64,000 nucleotides of DNA from Tolypothrix sp. PCC 7910 (GCF_011769525.1 NZ_CP050440.1:372001-436000); one strand, 5' to 3'; shown: positions 16,850-25,641, counted from the first letter of the stretch. A program made the numbers and translations. The notes: generated by a model from the sequence alone, not told the origin.

Positions 16850-17308
16850 GTGCAGAATAACTCATTACCCAAACCAACAATTGAATACTGGCACGTCTGG
16901 ACTGACAACGACGGTATAAGTCACCAATCCCGTTGTCAAATTGAAGACTTCATGGAAAAAGGTATAGCTCCGGATACCTCACCGCAGTGGCTTTCTAATT
17001 TGAAGCAGTCCGGTGCTACCATCACCTTTACCGTCCTACCCGTAGGATGGGTTGGTAACTGGCATGAAAACCCAAAACCCCAGTGGATCATACCTTTGTC
17101 GGGACGCTGGTTTGTGGAGACTATGGACGGACAACGAGTCGAGATGGGGGAAGGCGAAATTTCCTTTGGAGAAGATCAGGGTACGAAAACAGACGCGCAA
17201 GGTCATAAAGGTCACTTATCTGGAACAGTAGGCGATGCACCAGCTGTTTTAATAATGGTGCAATTTGAAGAGGCTCCAACTATAGACCAATCTTGTCGAT
17301 TTAGGTAA
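16850..17308 (+). CDS. Cupin-domain protein
   Basis: A 152-residue single-cupin protein: an N-terminal strand segment with EYWHVWTDNDG, then the barrel motifs PQWIIPLSGRWFVETMDGQRVEMGEGEISFGED and GHKGHLSGTVGD, with His positions that could bind a metal. The start is a GTG, 56 bp after the GH15 stop on the same strand, so it is probably the end of the operon. The function is unknown; candidates are a sugar-binding or dioxygenase-like protein. Confidence 0.8.
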   Translation: MQNNSLPKPTIEYWHVWTDNDGISHQSRCQIEDFMEKGIAPDTSPQWLSNLKQSGATITFTVLPVGWVGNWHENPKPQWIIPLSGRWFVETMDGQRVEMGEGEISFGEDQGTKTDAQGHKGHLSGTVGDAPAVLIMVQFEEAPTIDQSCRFR

Positions 17309-17359
17309 GTGAGTTAGTAGCGATCGCTCTTAATATAAAATCGACATTTAACTGATGTT

Positions 17360-17845
17360 TTATGCGCTAGCGTCTGCTAAAGCGTGTTCTGCAAAGACTT
17401 TCTCGATATTTTCTGGCTGTGTCATTGCCAAATATTGAGATGCCATCTCTGGTGTTAGCAGTTCCAACATCACCTTGTTTTCTAACCAAAACTCCATGAC
17501 ATCAAAAAAGGATTCGCGGTTACAACGCACCACCCGCCAACCTTCACGTTTGCCAATTAGCTCAATTTCTTCCTGGCTGGTAGGAACAGAAATGGCTGCA
17601 TGAGTAGCTGTTAACCCACTAGAATTAGTTTCCTGTGCAAACTGACAGGACTCGTTACCTTCACCAGGAGATAACTTCGTGTCTAAAGGATAAACTTCAA
17701 TGCCTGTGCCATATTCGTTCATCGGAAACACCATATAGCTACCTGGGTGAGGAAAAAAAGGAAAAGCCTTTCCCTGCCAAACTTCAGCTATGACTTGGGC
17801 AACAAGTAAAGGATTTTGAGCAGCAATAGAAATGTGATGAATCAT
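17360..17845 (-). CDS. VOC-like hypothetical protein
   Basis: A 161-residue protein beginning MIHHISIAAQNPLLVAQVIAE, the opening pattern of the vicinal-oxygen-chelate fold, with VMLELLTPE near residue 130 where the C-terminal strand and acidic ligand would fall. The ATG at 17845 has a good AGGAG site. Only one module is present and the central metal positions are unclear, so the assignment is at fold level. It is convergent with the cupin gene. Confidence 0.7.
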   Translation of the reverse strand: MIHHISIAAQNPLLVAQVIAEVWQGKAFPFFPHPGSYMVFPMNEYGTGIEVYPLDTKLSPGEGNESCQFAQETNSSGLTATHAAISVPTSQEEIELIGKREGWRVVRCNRESFFDVMEFWLENKVMLELLTPEMASQYLAMTQPENIEKVFAEHALADASA

Positions 17846-18655
17846 GAAATGAAACTCCTGGAATATGATTAAGTTTCTAAATAAGCAGATTCAGCAACAA
17901 ACCTGCTTTGAGCAGTCAGGTTCGTCAAAGTTTTGATTATTATTAGCTACAAATCAATGTTGTAAGTTTTCGTATTTTTTGAGCAAATAATTTACTTTTC
18001 TGCTTTAACTATAATTTAGCCATTTTTAGGGGAAATAAAGCTAAAAACTGAAATAGCTATTCAATAATATAGATTAGGCTTTTTGTTGTCTACTGACATT
18101 ATTTAGCTAATATATAGTACCTCAAAACTATTATTACTAATAAAGTTAAGCAGAAATACTGTTAACAGATGTGCCATATGATTTTTTACCAAGTGATACA
18201 GCTAGAATAGATGTAGTCAATTTGAAGATGAGCAATATTGATGATTTCACATCTATTAAATCATCTAAGTCTCAAAACTTGTCGTTTTTAGCAACTTACT
18301 AGAGACTGATAGTAAGATGCTGATTTAGCAAATCAAATTACGCCTTTGTGCTGGCTCGATTAGCAGGTTTTTTGGTAGAATATTAAATATAGCAGTCCTA
18401 ACTGAGTTATGAAAACTACTCATTTAGGTAGGGAACAGGGGATAAGGATATACAAATATACTTTGTATTCACAAATAAAATAGGAATGCTATATAGACTA
18501 TCTATCAAGGTAAATTAGCTAACTGCTATTAGATTTTAACTAGCACAATTGCATCAAAAAAATTTTAGTATTTACTCATAATAAATTGTAATTTACTGCA
18601 TAGGTGAATTACACCAACCTAACTTTCATCTGTTATTAACTTTTCATTTTTGGCT
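17846..18655. other. Long AT-rich intergenic region
   Basis: About 800 bp without a convincing reading frame on either strand, between two divergent genes. Many A/T runs are present and no HIP1 site is seen. It probably contains the promoters of the VOC-like gene and the M48 protease gene; I cannot assign boxes. Confidence 0.4.
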
Positions 18656-19417
18656 ATGCTTCCGAAATTACGTAAAGGTGTTTCTCTATTACTTGGTATA
18701 GGTACTGCTGTCGGTGTGGGATTAACTTCTCTTGCACCAGCTAGTGCAGTTCCTTGGGGTCAGCTACTATTTAATGGGATTCAGTTGTTGCAACTTTCCA
18801 ACGTTTCTCCAAAGCAAACAGTTGCACTAGGTCAAAATATTCACCAGCAGGTAAGGCAAAGTTACAGATTAGATTCCAATGCTCAAACTAATGCTTACGT
18901 TAACCGTGTTGGTCAACGGTTAGCTAGAGCTAGTAACTGCTCGGAAATTCCTTTTCGCTTTTATGTAGTCCGAGATTCTAGTATTAATGCATTCGCCACA
19001 ACTGGTGGTTATGTATATGTCAATACTGGACTAATCAAAGCAACAGATAATGAAGACCAGTTAGCATCAGTGATGGGACACGAAATTGCTCACATTTGCA
19101 ACAACGACCTGATCAACAAATTAAAACAAACCCAGCTAGCTCAAGGTGCAGCCTCACTTGCTGGTTTAGATCAAAGTGCTGTAACTGCGATCGCTTACAA
19201 GTTGGCTGTAGATTTACCCAATAGCCGTGAAGCCGAATTTAACGCTGATGATAAAGGCTTACAGTATATGAGACGAGCTGGGTATAATCCAAGTGCTATG
19301 CCTGCATTCTTGAAAAAATTACTTCGGCAATCTTCTCAACCATCATTTTTAAGTAGCCACCCAGCAACACAAGAGCGGATTTCTGTGATTGAAAGAAAAA
19401 TTTCTGCGGGTAGGTAA
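18656..19417 (+). CDS. Secreted M48 family zinc metallopeptidase
   Basis: About 253 residues from the ATG at 18656. An N-terminal signal peptide (hydrophobic VSLLLGIGTAVGVGLTSL followed by APASA) indicates export. The protease core carries the zinc motif VMGHEIAHICNNDL (HExxH) near residue 143 and the third ligand in SREAEFNADDKGL near 198, with the downstream LSSHPATQERI typical of M48/BepA-Oma1-like proteases. The likely role is quality control or degradation of proteins in the periplasm or at the outer membrane. Confidence 0.9.
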   Translation: MLPKLRKGVSLLLGIGTAVGVGLTSLAPASAVPWGQLLFNGIQLLQLSNVSPKQTVALGQNIHQQVRQSYRLDSNAQTNAYVNRVGQRLARASNCSEIPFRFYVVRDSSINAFATTGGYVYVNTGLIKATDNEDQLASVMGHEIAHICNNDLINKLKQTQLAQGAASLAGLDQSAVTAIAYKLAVDLPNSREAEFNADDKGLQYMRRAGYNPSAMPAFLKKLLRQSSQPSFLSSHPATQERISVIERKISAGR

Positions 19418-19532
19418 TTTGTTAAAAGGTCAAGAGTCAAGAGTGCAAAATTGCGGAGTGCAATATTTGCGAAAAGCTGCTTTGAGTCTATGCGGTTTAC
19501 CATCAGCTTTTTTGATCAATGTGAACCCATCA

Positions 19533-19711
19533 TTAGTGATTGATTTGTTACTTATTAAAAAAGCCAGATCAATTGGGGGATTCTCCCCCAAACCCCCGAT
19601 TGGGTGACGGTTGCGTCCCCCAAACCCCCTCCAAAATGATTGTTCTGTTTTTTGTTGAGTAACTAGTTTTTTGGTTTTGTTATCAATTAATTTTCTTAAC
19701 TGAACTGTATT
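19533..19711 (-). repeat. ~180-bp interspersed repeat, copy A (inverted partner at 28460)
   Basis: Read on the minus strand this segment matches 28460-28638. Positions 19571-19694 and 28475-28598 are identical over 124 bp as reverse complements, and the flanks match with scattered differences. Internal marks are GGGGGATTCTCCCCCAAACC and AACTAGTTACTCAAC. No transposase is encoded in it. Confidence 0.9.
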
Positions 19712-19804
19712 TATTTATTATCGGTTCAGGAGAAATCCATAACCTTTTACCCTTACTCGCTTCACCCTACTTTGTAGGTGATTAAATTTCCCGACGTTTG
19801 CAAC

Positions 19805-19846
19805 AAAAAGCGATCGCACCTCGATAATCACTCAAAGTGCGATCGC
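19805..19846 (-). terminator. Rho-independent terminator built from two HIP1 sites (hsp20)
   Basis: On the minus strand GCGATCGCAC pairs with GTGCGATCGC across a 17-nt loop and is followed by TTTTT. It lies 20 bp beyond the hsp20 stop, so it probably ends that transcript. Confidence 0.75.
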
Positions 19847-19865
19847 CACCTTAGCCAAAACCTAA

Positions 19866-20336
19866 TTAACCGATATTTACCTTAACAACTTTTTGTTTGT
19901 CAGCTTCTGCTTTCGGTAATGTGAGTTTAAGAATGCCATCTTTATATTCGGCTTCTACCTTTTCATGTTGAATTTGGGACGGTAGGGGAATCACCCGTTG
20001 GAATTTACCATAGCGGAATTCCGAGCGAGCTACACCGTTTTCTTCGGTCTTAGTTTCAGATTTCCTTTCACCACTAATCGAAACTGAATCGGTAGTAACT
20101 TCTACATTGATATCTTTTGCTTCCAATCCTGGGATTTCTAGTTTCAGGCGAATTGTGTCATCAGTTTCTTCTATTTCCGCTGCTGGAACAAAGCCAAATC
20201 CGATATCTTTACCACCGTTAGTTGTTGGCATTAATTCCTCGAACAAGCGGTTCATTTGCCGTTGTAAAGTATCAATTTCGCGGAATGGTTCTACACGGTC
20301 AATATCCCGGAATGGATTCCAACGTATAAGTGCCAT
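19866..20336 (-). CDS. Hsp20/alpha-crystallin small heat-shock protein
   Basis: A 156-residue small heat-shock chaperone that binds unfolding proteins. The N-terminal arm has MALIRWNPFRDI and the alpha-crystallin domain spans about residues 45-145 (IRLKLEIPGLEAKDINVEV to YKDGILKLTLPKAE). The start is the ATG at 20336, preceded by AGAGGTGATAGT with a good ribosome site; the upstream ATG at 20357 would add seven residues that do not belong to the family. Two identical 16-bp motifs lie upstream at 20374 and 20443 and could be regulatory. Confidence 0.95.
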   Translation of the reverse strand: MALIRWNPFRDIDRVEPFREIDTLQRQMNRLFEELMPTTNGGKDIGFGFVPAAEIEETDDTIRLKLEIPGLEAKDINVEVTTDSVSISGERKSETKTEENGVARSEFRYGKFQRVIPLPSQIQHEKVEAEYKDGILKLTLPKAEADKQKVVKVNIG

Positions 20337-20373
20337 ACTATCACCTCTAAGAAGCAATGTTTGGTTTGAGGAG

Positions 20374-20389
20374 GCTTAATCTCAAGCTT
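20374..20389. promoter_or_regulatory. 16-bp motif upstream of hsp20, copy 1
   Basis: GCTTAATCTCAAGCTT, an imperfect palindrome (AAGCTTGAG/TTAAGC on the other strand), lies 38 bp upstream of the hsp20 start. It is repeated exactly at 20443. Possible operator. Confidence 0.4.
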
Positions 20390-20442
20390 ACTTGTAGGTA
20401 AAAATTCTGTTGTTGTACTCATGCAACTTTTTATTTCTTAAA

Positions 20443-20458
20443 GCTTAATCTCAAGCTT
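20443..20458. promoter_or_regulatory. 16-bp motif upstream of hsp20, copy 2
   Basis: Exact second copy of GCTTAATCTCAAGCTT, 69 bp from the first, in the same orientation. A related AAGCTTG-containing sequence follows at about 20488. Confidence 0.4.
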
Positions 20459-20652
20459 CCTAATTAATAGATTAGTGCAACTTTATAAGCTTGCAAGTTC
20501 GGTTTTATTACAAAATAATATAGCAATATCCGTACCTGTTCTTAGCCAGCAAAACCCACAATAATTTTTGGGGAAAGGGAAAAGGAGAAAGGGTAAAAGG
20601 AAAGTAAATAACCTTTAACCTTAAACATTCCCTTTTGCCCCCTGCCTCTTGC

Positions 20653-21348
20653 TCACCGCTGTAATCGCATGAAAACCGCACCAATCACTAATCCTGCCGC
20701 TTGTGCCCAGTAAGCAATGCTGAATTGATTAACCCCCGCTGGGGGAATATTTAAACTACCAATCCCATAAAATAACTGTTGGATAAACCACCAAACTAAA
20801 TAGGCAAATGCTGGTAATTTAGCGGGGATATAAATGAATACTAAGGGCAGAATACTGTCGATTTTGGCTTTAGGAAACTTTACAATATAAGCCCCTAAAA
20901 CAGATGCGATCGCACCATTTGCGCCAATCAAGGGAACTGTTAAATTAGTTTCAGAAAATATTTGTACTAATTCTGTAAAAATGCCAGTTAATAAATAAAA
21001 TCCTAAATAGCGTCCATGACCGAGAATATTTTCTAAACTCTTACCAAAAACCCATAAAAAAAGTAGATTACCTAATATTTGACTAAAACTACCATGTAGG
21101 AACATTGCTACTGGCAAAGAAAGCAATCGCCAGCCTACCACTATCCAAGCAGCTGGGTTAACACTCGCATTGATAATTCCGCCAATAATTTGTGCTGGTA
21201 TCACACCCCAAGTTTGAATAAATGCGCCTAATTTATCGCTTAATTCTAATTGGATTTCCCATAAAAATATTGCAATATTAATACCAATCAGCCAGTAAGT
21301 AATCATCGGTCGATGACGAATGCGAATATTATCATTAATAGGAATCAT
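20653..21348 (-). CDS. Rhomboid-family membrane protein lacking the catalytic dyad
   Basis: A 231-residue protein with the complete rhomboid layout: six to seven membrane helices, a loop-1 region, FLHGSFSQILGNLLFLWVFG, LGHGRYLGFYLLTG and PLIGANGAIASVLGAY. The catalytic Ser of GxSG is Asn (GANGA, about residue 144). The catalytic His of the last helix, normally in a WAHxGG context, is Gln (YWAQAAG, about residue 216). The second His of the HxxxxHxxxN motif is also Gln (about residue 90). It therefore looks like an inactive rhomboid that might bind membrane helices or chaperone client proteins rather than cut them. The frame is intact and full length, which argues against simple decay. Confidence 0.88.
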   Translation of the reverse strand: MIPINDNIRIRHRPMITYWLIGINIAIFLWEIQLELSDKLGAFIQTWGVIPAQIIGGIINASVNPAAWIVVGWRLLSLPVAMFLHGSFSQILGNLLFLWVFGKSLENILGHGRYLGFYLLTGIFTELVQIFSETNLTVPLIGANGAIASVLGAYIVKFPKAKIDSILPLVFIYIPAKLPAFAYLVWWFIQQLFYGIGSLNIPPAGVNQFSIAYWAQAAGLVIGAVFMRLQR

Positions 21349-21370
21349 TATTTGTTATTTGTCATTTGTC

Positions 21371-21402
21371 ATGTGGTAATTGGTAATTGGTAATCGGTAA
21401 TG
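21371..21402. repeat. Tandem TGGTAAT heptamer repeat
   Basis: Four imperfect head-to-tail copies of GGTAATT in the spacer upstream of the rhomboid-like gene. Confidence 0.7.
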
Positions 21403-21444
21403 GAAATTTCTTCTCTACTTCCTTATCTACCCAATCCCCATTAC

Positions 21445-21476
21445 CCCTTATCCCCAGAGGGGGCCCCGAGTTCCCC
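21445..21476 (-). repeat. 32-bp GC-rich interspersed repeat, copy 1
   Basis: Reverse complement of the element at 52157-52188 and 57774-57805, identical at all 32 positions. It contains GGGGAACTCGGGGCCCCCTC. Confidence 0.9.
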
Positions 21477-21558
21477 AGTCCCTAATCCCCAACACCCATC
21501 CGGTTCCCCTGTGCCAATATTGAAATCAGATAATATTGCACTTAACTAGGCAAACCTG

Positions 21559-23679
21559 ATGCTGGGAAACACACTTGTAGGAAGATACCAAATTATTAGC
21601 CACTTGGGTGGTGGGGGGTTCGGGGAAACCTTTGTTGCTTGTGATACTCAATTGCCGGGATCTCCTCAATGTGTTGTCAAAAAACTCAAGCCTCAGGCAA
21701 ACGATCCAGTAACTTTAGAAACGGCTAGACGTTTATTTGATACAGAAGCTCAAGTTCTGTATAAATTAGGGACTCATGATTATATTCCTCAACTTTTAGC
21801 ATACTTTGAGGAAAATGCAGAATTCTATCTCGTACAGGAATTTATCGAAGGACACAATCTCAGTCAGGAATTAACACCAGGGAAAATTCTGACTCAAACT
21901 GAGGTAATTTCTTTGTTGATGGAGATTCTCGAAATTTTAAAGTTTGTTCATCAACAAAATGTAATTCACCGAGATGTCAATCCCTACAATTTACTGCGAC
22001 GCAAATCAGATAGGAAGTTAGTGTTAATTGACTTTGGTGCAGTTAAACAAATTTCTTCACAAGTAATTACACCACAAGGACATACTAAATCTACTGTTGC
22101 TATTGGTACTCCGGGATATCTACCAGGGGAACAAGCACAAGGGAATCCTAAATTTAGTAGTGATATATATGCGGTGGGGATAGTCGCGCTGCAAGCTTTA
22201 ACTGGATTACCACCGGAACAATTAGAAAAGGATGCTGATACTAATGAAATTATCTGGCAAAATCATACCAAAGTATCGCCAGAATTTGCCCAAGTTTTAA
22301 ATAAAATGGTATGTTATGATTTTCGGCAGCGCTACAATTCTGCAACAGAAGCATTACAAGCACTCCAAGACTTAACACAACCAGCTGCTAAAACAGTCGC
22401 TTTAATTCCTGCTTTGCCATTTAAAAATTTGCCCAATCCTCAATTAAAAAAAGAAATTTTGCACAAGATTTTAGCAGCTACATTTATTTTAGGTGTCTGT
22501 GGAGCAGTGGGGATATTTATTATTGATGGTATTCATACAAATAACGCTACAGAATTATATAAGCAAGGTAATACATTATATGATTTACAACGCTATCAAG
22601 ATGCACTAGCTGTATATGATAAAGCAGTTGATATTAGACCAGGTTACCCTCAAGGGTGGTATGGGAAAGGTAAAACTTTGGCGGAATTAAAGCAATATAA
22701 AGAAGCTCTAGCAGCTTATGATAAAGCTATTCAAATTCTTCCAGATTACGTAGAAGCTTGGAGCGCTAGAGGTTTGGCATTAGCAAATTTACAGCGTTAC
22801 CAAGAAGCGATCGCCTCTTTTGACAAAGCCTTACAATTAGAAGGCAACTCTCCCAACATCTGGAATGCTAAAGGTGAAGCTTTGAGTAGTTTAAAACAAT
22901 ATGATAATGCTATCAAAGCTTATGATAGAGCAATTGAATTACAAAAAAGCTATGAAATTGCTTGGGAAAATAAAGGGTTAGCGCTGCATAATTTAAAACG
23001 CTATGACGACGCAATTACAGCTTATGATAAAGCCTTAGAATTAAAGCCGGATGATGCCTCATTCCACTATAATCGTGGCAATGCCTTAGTAAATATAGGG
23101 CGATACGAAGATGCTTTGAAAGATTATGACCGGGCAGTACAATATAAATCTGATTATTATCAAGCTTGGTTATCGAGAAGCAATATTCTCATGAGTTTGC
23201 GACGTTATCCAGAAGCAATAGAATCATTTGATTGGGTAATTAAATCTAATCCCGGAAATTTCCAAGCCTGGTATAGTAGGGGTTGGGCGCTACATCAAAG
23301 CCAACGCTATCAACAAGCAATTGATTCTTATAATAAAGCCATTTCCTTGCGGCGTAATGATTACCAAGTTTGGTATAACTTAGGCAATTCGCAATACAAT
23401 TTACAGAAATACGAAGATGCGATCGCATCCTATAATCGGGCAGTTCGTTACAAACCAGACCATTACGAAAGCTGGTATAGCAAAGGCAATGCCCTAGTCA
23501 ACTTGAAACGCTATCAAGATGCGATCGCGTCTTATGCACAAGCCATCAAATACAAGCCTGACTATCAACAAGCCATCGAAGCCAGCAAGCAAGCACAAAA
23601 TCAACTGCAAGCTGAAAAATCACAGCCTCTAGTTATCCCCATCATTACCATTCCCAATCCTCTTGCGCCAAAACAATGA
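21559..23679 (+). CDS. Ser/Thr protein kinase with TPR repeats, altered catalytic loop
   Basis: A 706-residue membrane-anchored kinase. Kinase domain residues ~10-275: glycine loop LGGGGFGETF, ATP-binding Lys in CVVKKLK, catalytic loop HRDVNPYNLL, DFG in LVLIDFGAVKQI, and GTPGYLPGEQ. One transmembrane helix lies near 302-325 (AATFILGVCGAVGIFII). It is followed by about ten TPR units (residues ~332-690) with the AYDKALELKPDDA pattern, probably on the far side of the membrane or acting as a scaffold. The catalytic-loop Lys (HRDxKPxN) is Asn here, which may reduce activity. It is convergent with a second kinase. Confidence 0.92.
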   Translation: MLGNTLVGRYQIISHLGGGGFGETFVACDTQLPGSPQCVVKKLKPQANDPVTLETARRLFDTEAQVLYKLGTHDYIPQLLAYFEENAEFYLVQEFIEGHNLSQELTPGKILTQTEVISLLMEILEILKFVHQQNVIHRDVNPYNLLRRKSDRKLVLIDFGAVKQISSQVITPQGHTKSTVAIGTPGYLPGEQAQGNPKFSSDIYAVGIVALQALTGLPPEQLEKDADTNEIIWQNHTKVSPEFAQVLNKMVCYDFRQRYNSATEALQALQDLTQPAAKTVALIPALPFKNLPNPQLKKEILHKILAATFILGVCGAVGIFIIDGIHTNNATELYKQGNTLYDLQRYQDALAVYDKAVDIRPGYPQGWYGKGKTLAELKQYKEALAAYDKAIQILPDYVEAWSARGLALANLQRYQEAIASFDKALQLEGNSPNIWNAKGEALSSLKQYDNAIKAYDRAIELQKSYEIAWENKGLALHNLKRYDDAITAYDKALELKPDDASFHYNRGNALVNIGRYEDALKDYDRAVQYKSDYYQAWLSRSNILMSLRRYPEAIESFDWVIKSNPGNFQAWYSRGWALHQSQRYQQAIDSYNKAISLRRNDYQVWYNLGNSQYNLQKYEDAIASYNRAVRYKPDHYESWYSKGNALVNLKRYQDAIASYAQAIKYKPDYQQAIEASKQAQNQLQAEKSQPLVIPIITIPNPLAPKQ

Positions 23680-23810
23680 ATTCTAGTATTTTTGATTTTA
23701 GATTTTGCTTATCTATAAATTTCGATAAATCTTGTAAGCTGTTCAGCCCACAAGATTAATGTATTCATGAATTGCTATCAATCATTTTTCTTTCTTTGTA
23801 TTAACACAGC

Positions 23811-23840
23811 AATAAGGGCGCACAGCTGTGCGCCCTTATT
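23811..23840. terminator. 30-bp perfect palindrome between convergent kinase genes
   Basis: AATAAGGGCGCACAG pairs with CTGTGCGCCCTTATT at every position. It lies between the stop codons of the two convergent kinase genes and most likely works as a bidirectional terminator. Confidence 0.75.
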
Positions 23841-23880
23841 GAGATTTAAAGAATTTTGCACGTCTAGCTTGCGTTGTTGA

Positions 23881-25629
23881 CTAATATAAATTGTCAATCT
23901 TACTAGCTGAGTAGTAACGGGGATCGGCTTTCGTCTTTTTTGAGGCTGAATTTACTTTTGATACAGCTACTTTACTACTTGGCCCTCGCAGACGTTGCTT
24001 TTGAGCATACTCATTGAGTTTCATTTGCGCTTGTGCGTAAACAGTAGTATTTTTCGGAACCTTGTGCAGGAATTTGACAGCATCATCAAATTGACCAGCA
24101 GAGGCTTTGTTGTAAGCTTTTTGTAAAAAGTAAGTAGCTCGAATTTGCTGCTTTTTATCGTACTCAGCCAATTTTTGTTGCACGATCGCACCAGCAGAAC
24201 TTTCTTTAGGAATTTGACGCAGATAGCTGATAGCAGTAGAAAAATCTCTATTATTTGCGCTTTTGTAAGCTTTAGCTAATAAATCTTGCGTTTGTGCTTC
24301 TATGTTGACTTGTGCTTGCTGCACTAGTTTATCTGTTTTAGATTGCCAATATAAAATATCAGGAACTTTAGGAGCAATCACCAGTACATCCGACCATCTA
24401 CCAGCTTGGAAGGCGGTTTCTGCAAATTGATATTGTTCAGCTGCTACTTGCCATTGCTGTTGCCATTCATCAACGGTGGCTTGAGCTTCTGGATAAATTT
24501 TACTTTGGGTGGGAATGGATTTGACTAGCGCGATCGCTTCGTCTAAATCTCCCGATTGATATTCTTCGGTAGCTTTATATAAAGTTTCTTTCTCTGAGTA
24601 AGCTGGAGAAGTTGTAAATAATGAATATACTCCCAATCCCAGCAATACAGAATTAGCAGCGATACCTACTCTCATTCCTGTGAGTAGTGGCGCAGACTTC
24701 TGTGGTGGTACAGGAGTTTCAACGATATTGCTATTGCTAGGTTCTTCGGGTGGTAGAGACAGGCTATATAGTGCTTCTAGTTGGGGTAACTCATTTTCCC
24801 ACCGCATTTCTTGGATTATTTGCAGTACCTCACCCGCAGATTGGAAGCGGTCTTCGTAATCGTAGCGGATCATTTGGCTGAGAATAGCAGCTAAATAATC
24901 ATTAACTTGGGTTTGAGGAGTATGCCAAATAATCTCATTTGTATAAGGGTCTAATTTAAATTGTAATGGTGCCATTCCGGTTAAAGCTTGGATGGCAATT
25001 ATACCTAAAGAATAAATATCGCTATTAGGCTGTGTTTGACCAATAAATTGTTCTGGTGGGATATAACCCAATGAGGTAACCGGAACATTCTGAATAGGTA
25101 ATTCTGTATCCTCACCAAAATCAACTGGCTGGATGGAACCAAAATCAATCAGTACTAATTTGCCATCAGCAGCGCGCCTAATTAAATTTTCTGGTTTGAT
25201 ATCGCAATGGATAACTCCCTGAGAGTGAACAAAATCCAGAATTCCTAAAACATCTTCCAAAAAATCTACTACTTGGGTTTCACTCCAAATATCACCACAT
25301 TTTTTATTTATGGGTAGTTCTTCAGTTAATGAATGTCCTTCAATAAACTCTTGCACTAAATAGAAACGTTCGTTTTCCTCAAAGCAAGCAATGAGTTGGG
25401 GAATTTGGTCGTGACATTCCAAACGCTTGAGAGTTTCGGTTTCAGTGAGAAAACGTAACCTTAAGTCATCCAGGTAACTAGGTTGAGAATTGCTCACCTT
25501 GAGCTGTTTAACAACGCACTTAGGGTTCTCGGGGTAATCTATGTCTACGGCAATATAGGTTTGTCCAAATACTCCTGCACCTAGGCTTTGAACGATTTGG
25601 TAACGCCTTTGTAGTACTTTACCGATCAT
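23881..25629 (-). CDS. Ser/Thr protein kinase with C-terminal helical repeats
   Basis: About 582 residues. The N-terminal kinase domain has LGAGVFGQTY, ATP-site Lys in CVVKQLKV, the intact catalytic loop HCDIKPENL, DFG in LVLIDFGSIQ and LGYIPPEQF. A membrane helix (VGIAANSVLLGLGVYSLF, about residue 325) separates it from a ~240-residue helical C-terminus with three or four TPR-like units (AYKSANNRDFSTAISYLRQIP, AYNKASAGQFDDAVKFLHKVP). I prefer the ATG at 25629 (MIGKVLQRRYQ) over 25641. Unlike its convergent neighbour, the catalytic Lys is kept. The substrate is unknown. Confidence 0.9.
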   Translation of the reverse strand: MIGKVLQRRYQIVQSLGAGVFGQTYIAVDIDYPENPKCVVKQLKVSNSQPSYLDDLRLRFLTETETLKRLECHDQIPQLIACFEENERFYLVQEFIEGHSLTEELPINKKCGDIWSETQVVDFLEDVLGILDFVHSQGVIHCDIKPENLIRRAADGKLVLIDFGSIQPVDFGEDTELPIQNVPVTSLGYIPPEQFIGQTQPNSDIYSLGIIAIQALTGMAPLQFKLDPYTNEIIWHTPQTQVNDYLAAILSQMIRYDYEDRFQSAGEVLQIIQEMRWENELPQLEALYSLSLPPEEPSNSNIVETPVPPQKSAPLLTGMRVGIAANSVLLGLGVYSLFTTSPAYSEKETLYKATEEYQSGDLDEAIALVKSIPTQSKIYPEAQATVDEWQQQWQVAAEQYQFAETAFQAGRWSDVLVIAPKVPDILYWQSKTDKLVQQAQVNIEAQTQDLLAKAYKSANNRDFSTAISYLRQIPKESSAGAIVQQKLAEYDKKQQIRATYFLQKAYNKASAGQFDDAVKFLHKVPKNTTVYAQAQMKLNEYAQKQRLRGPSSKVAVSKVNSASKKTKADPRYYSASKIDNLY

Positions 25630-25641
25630 GTGGTGGATCAT

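Noticed and set aside
19389-19607. Frame over the copy-A repeat
   Set aside because: Consists of repeat DNA and the 3' end of the M48 gene in another frame; low-complexity translation.
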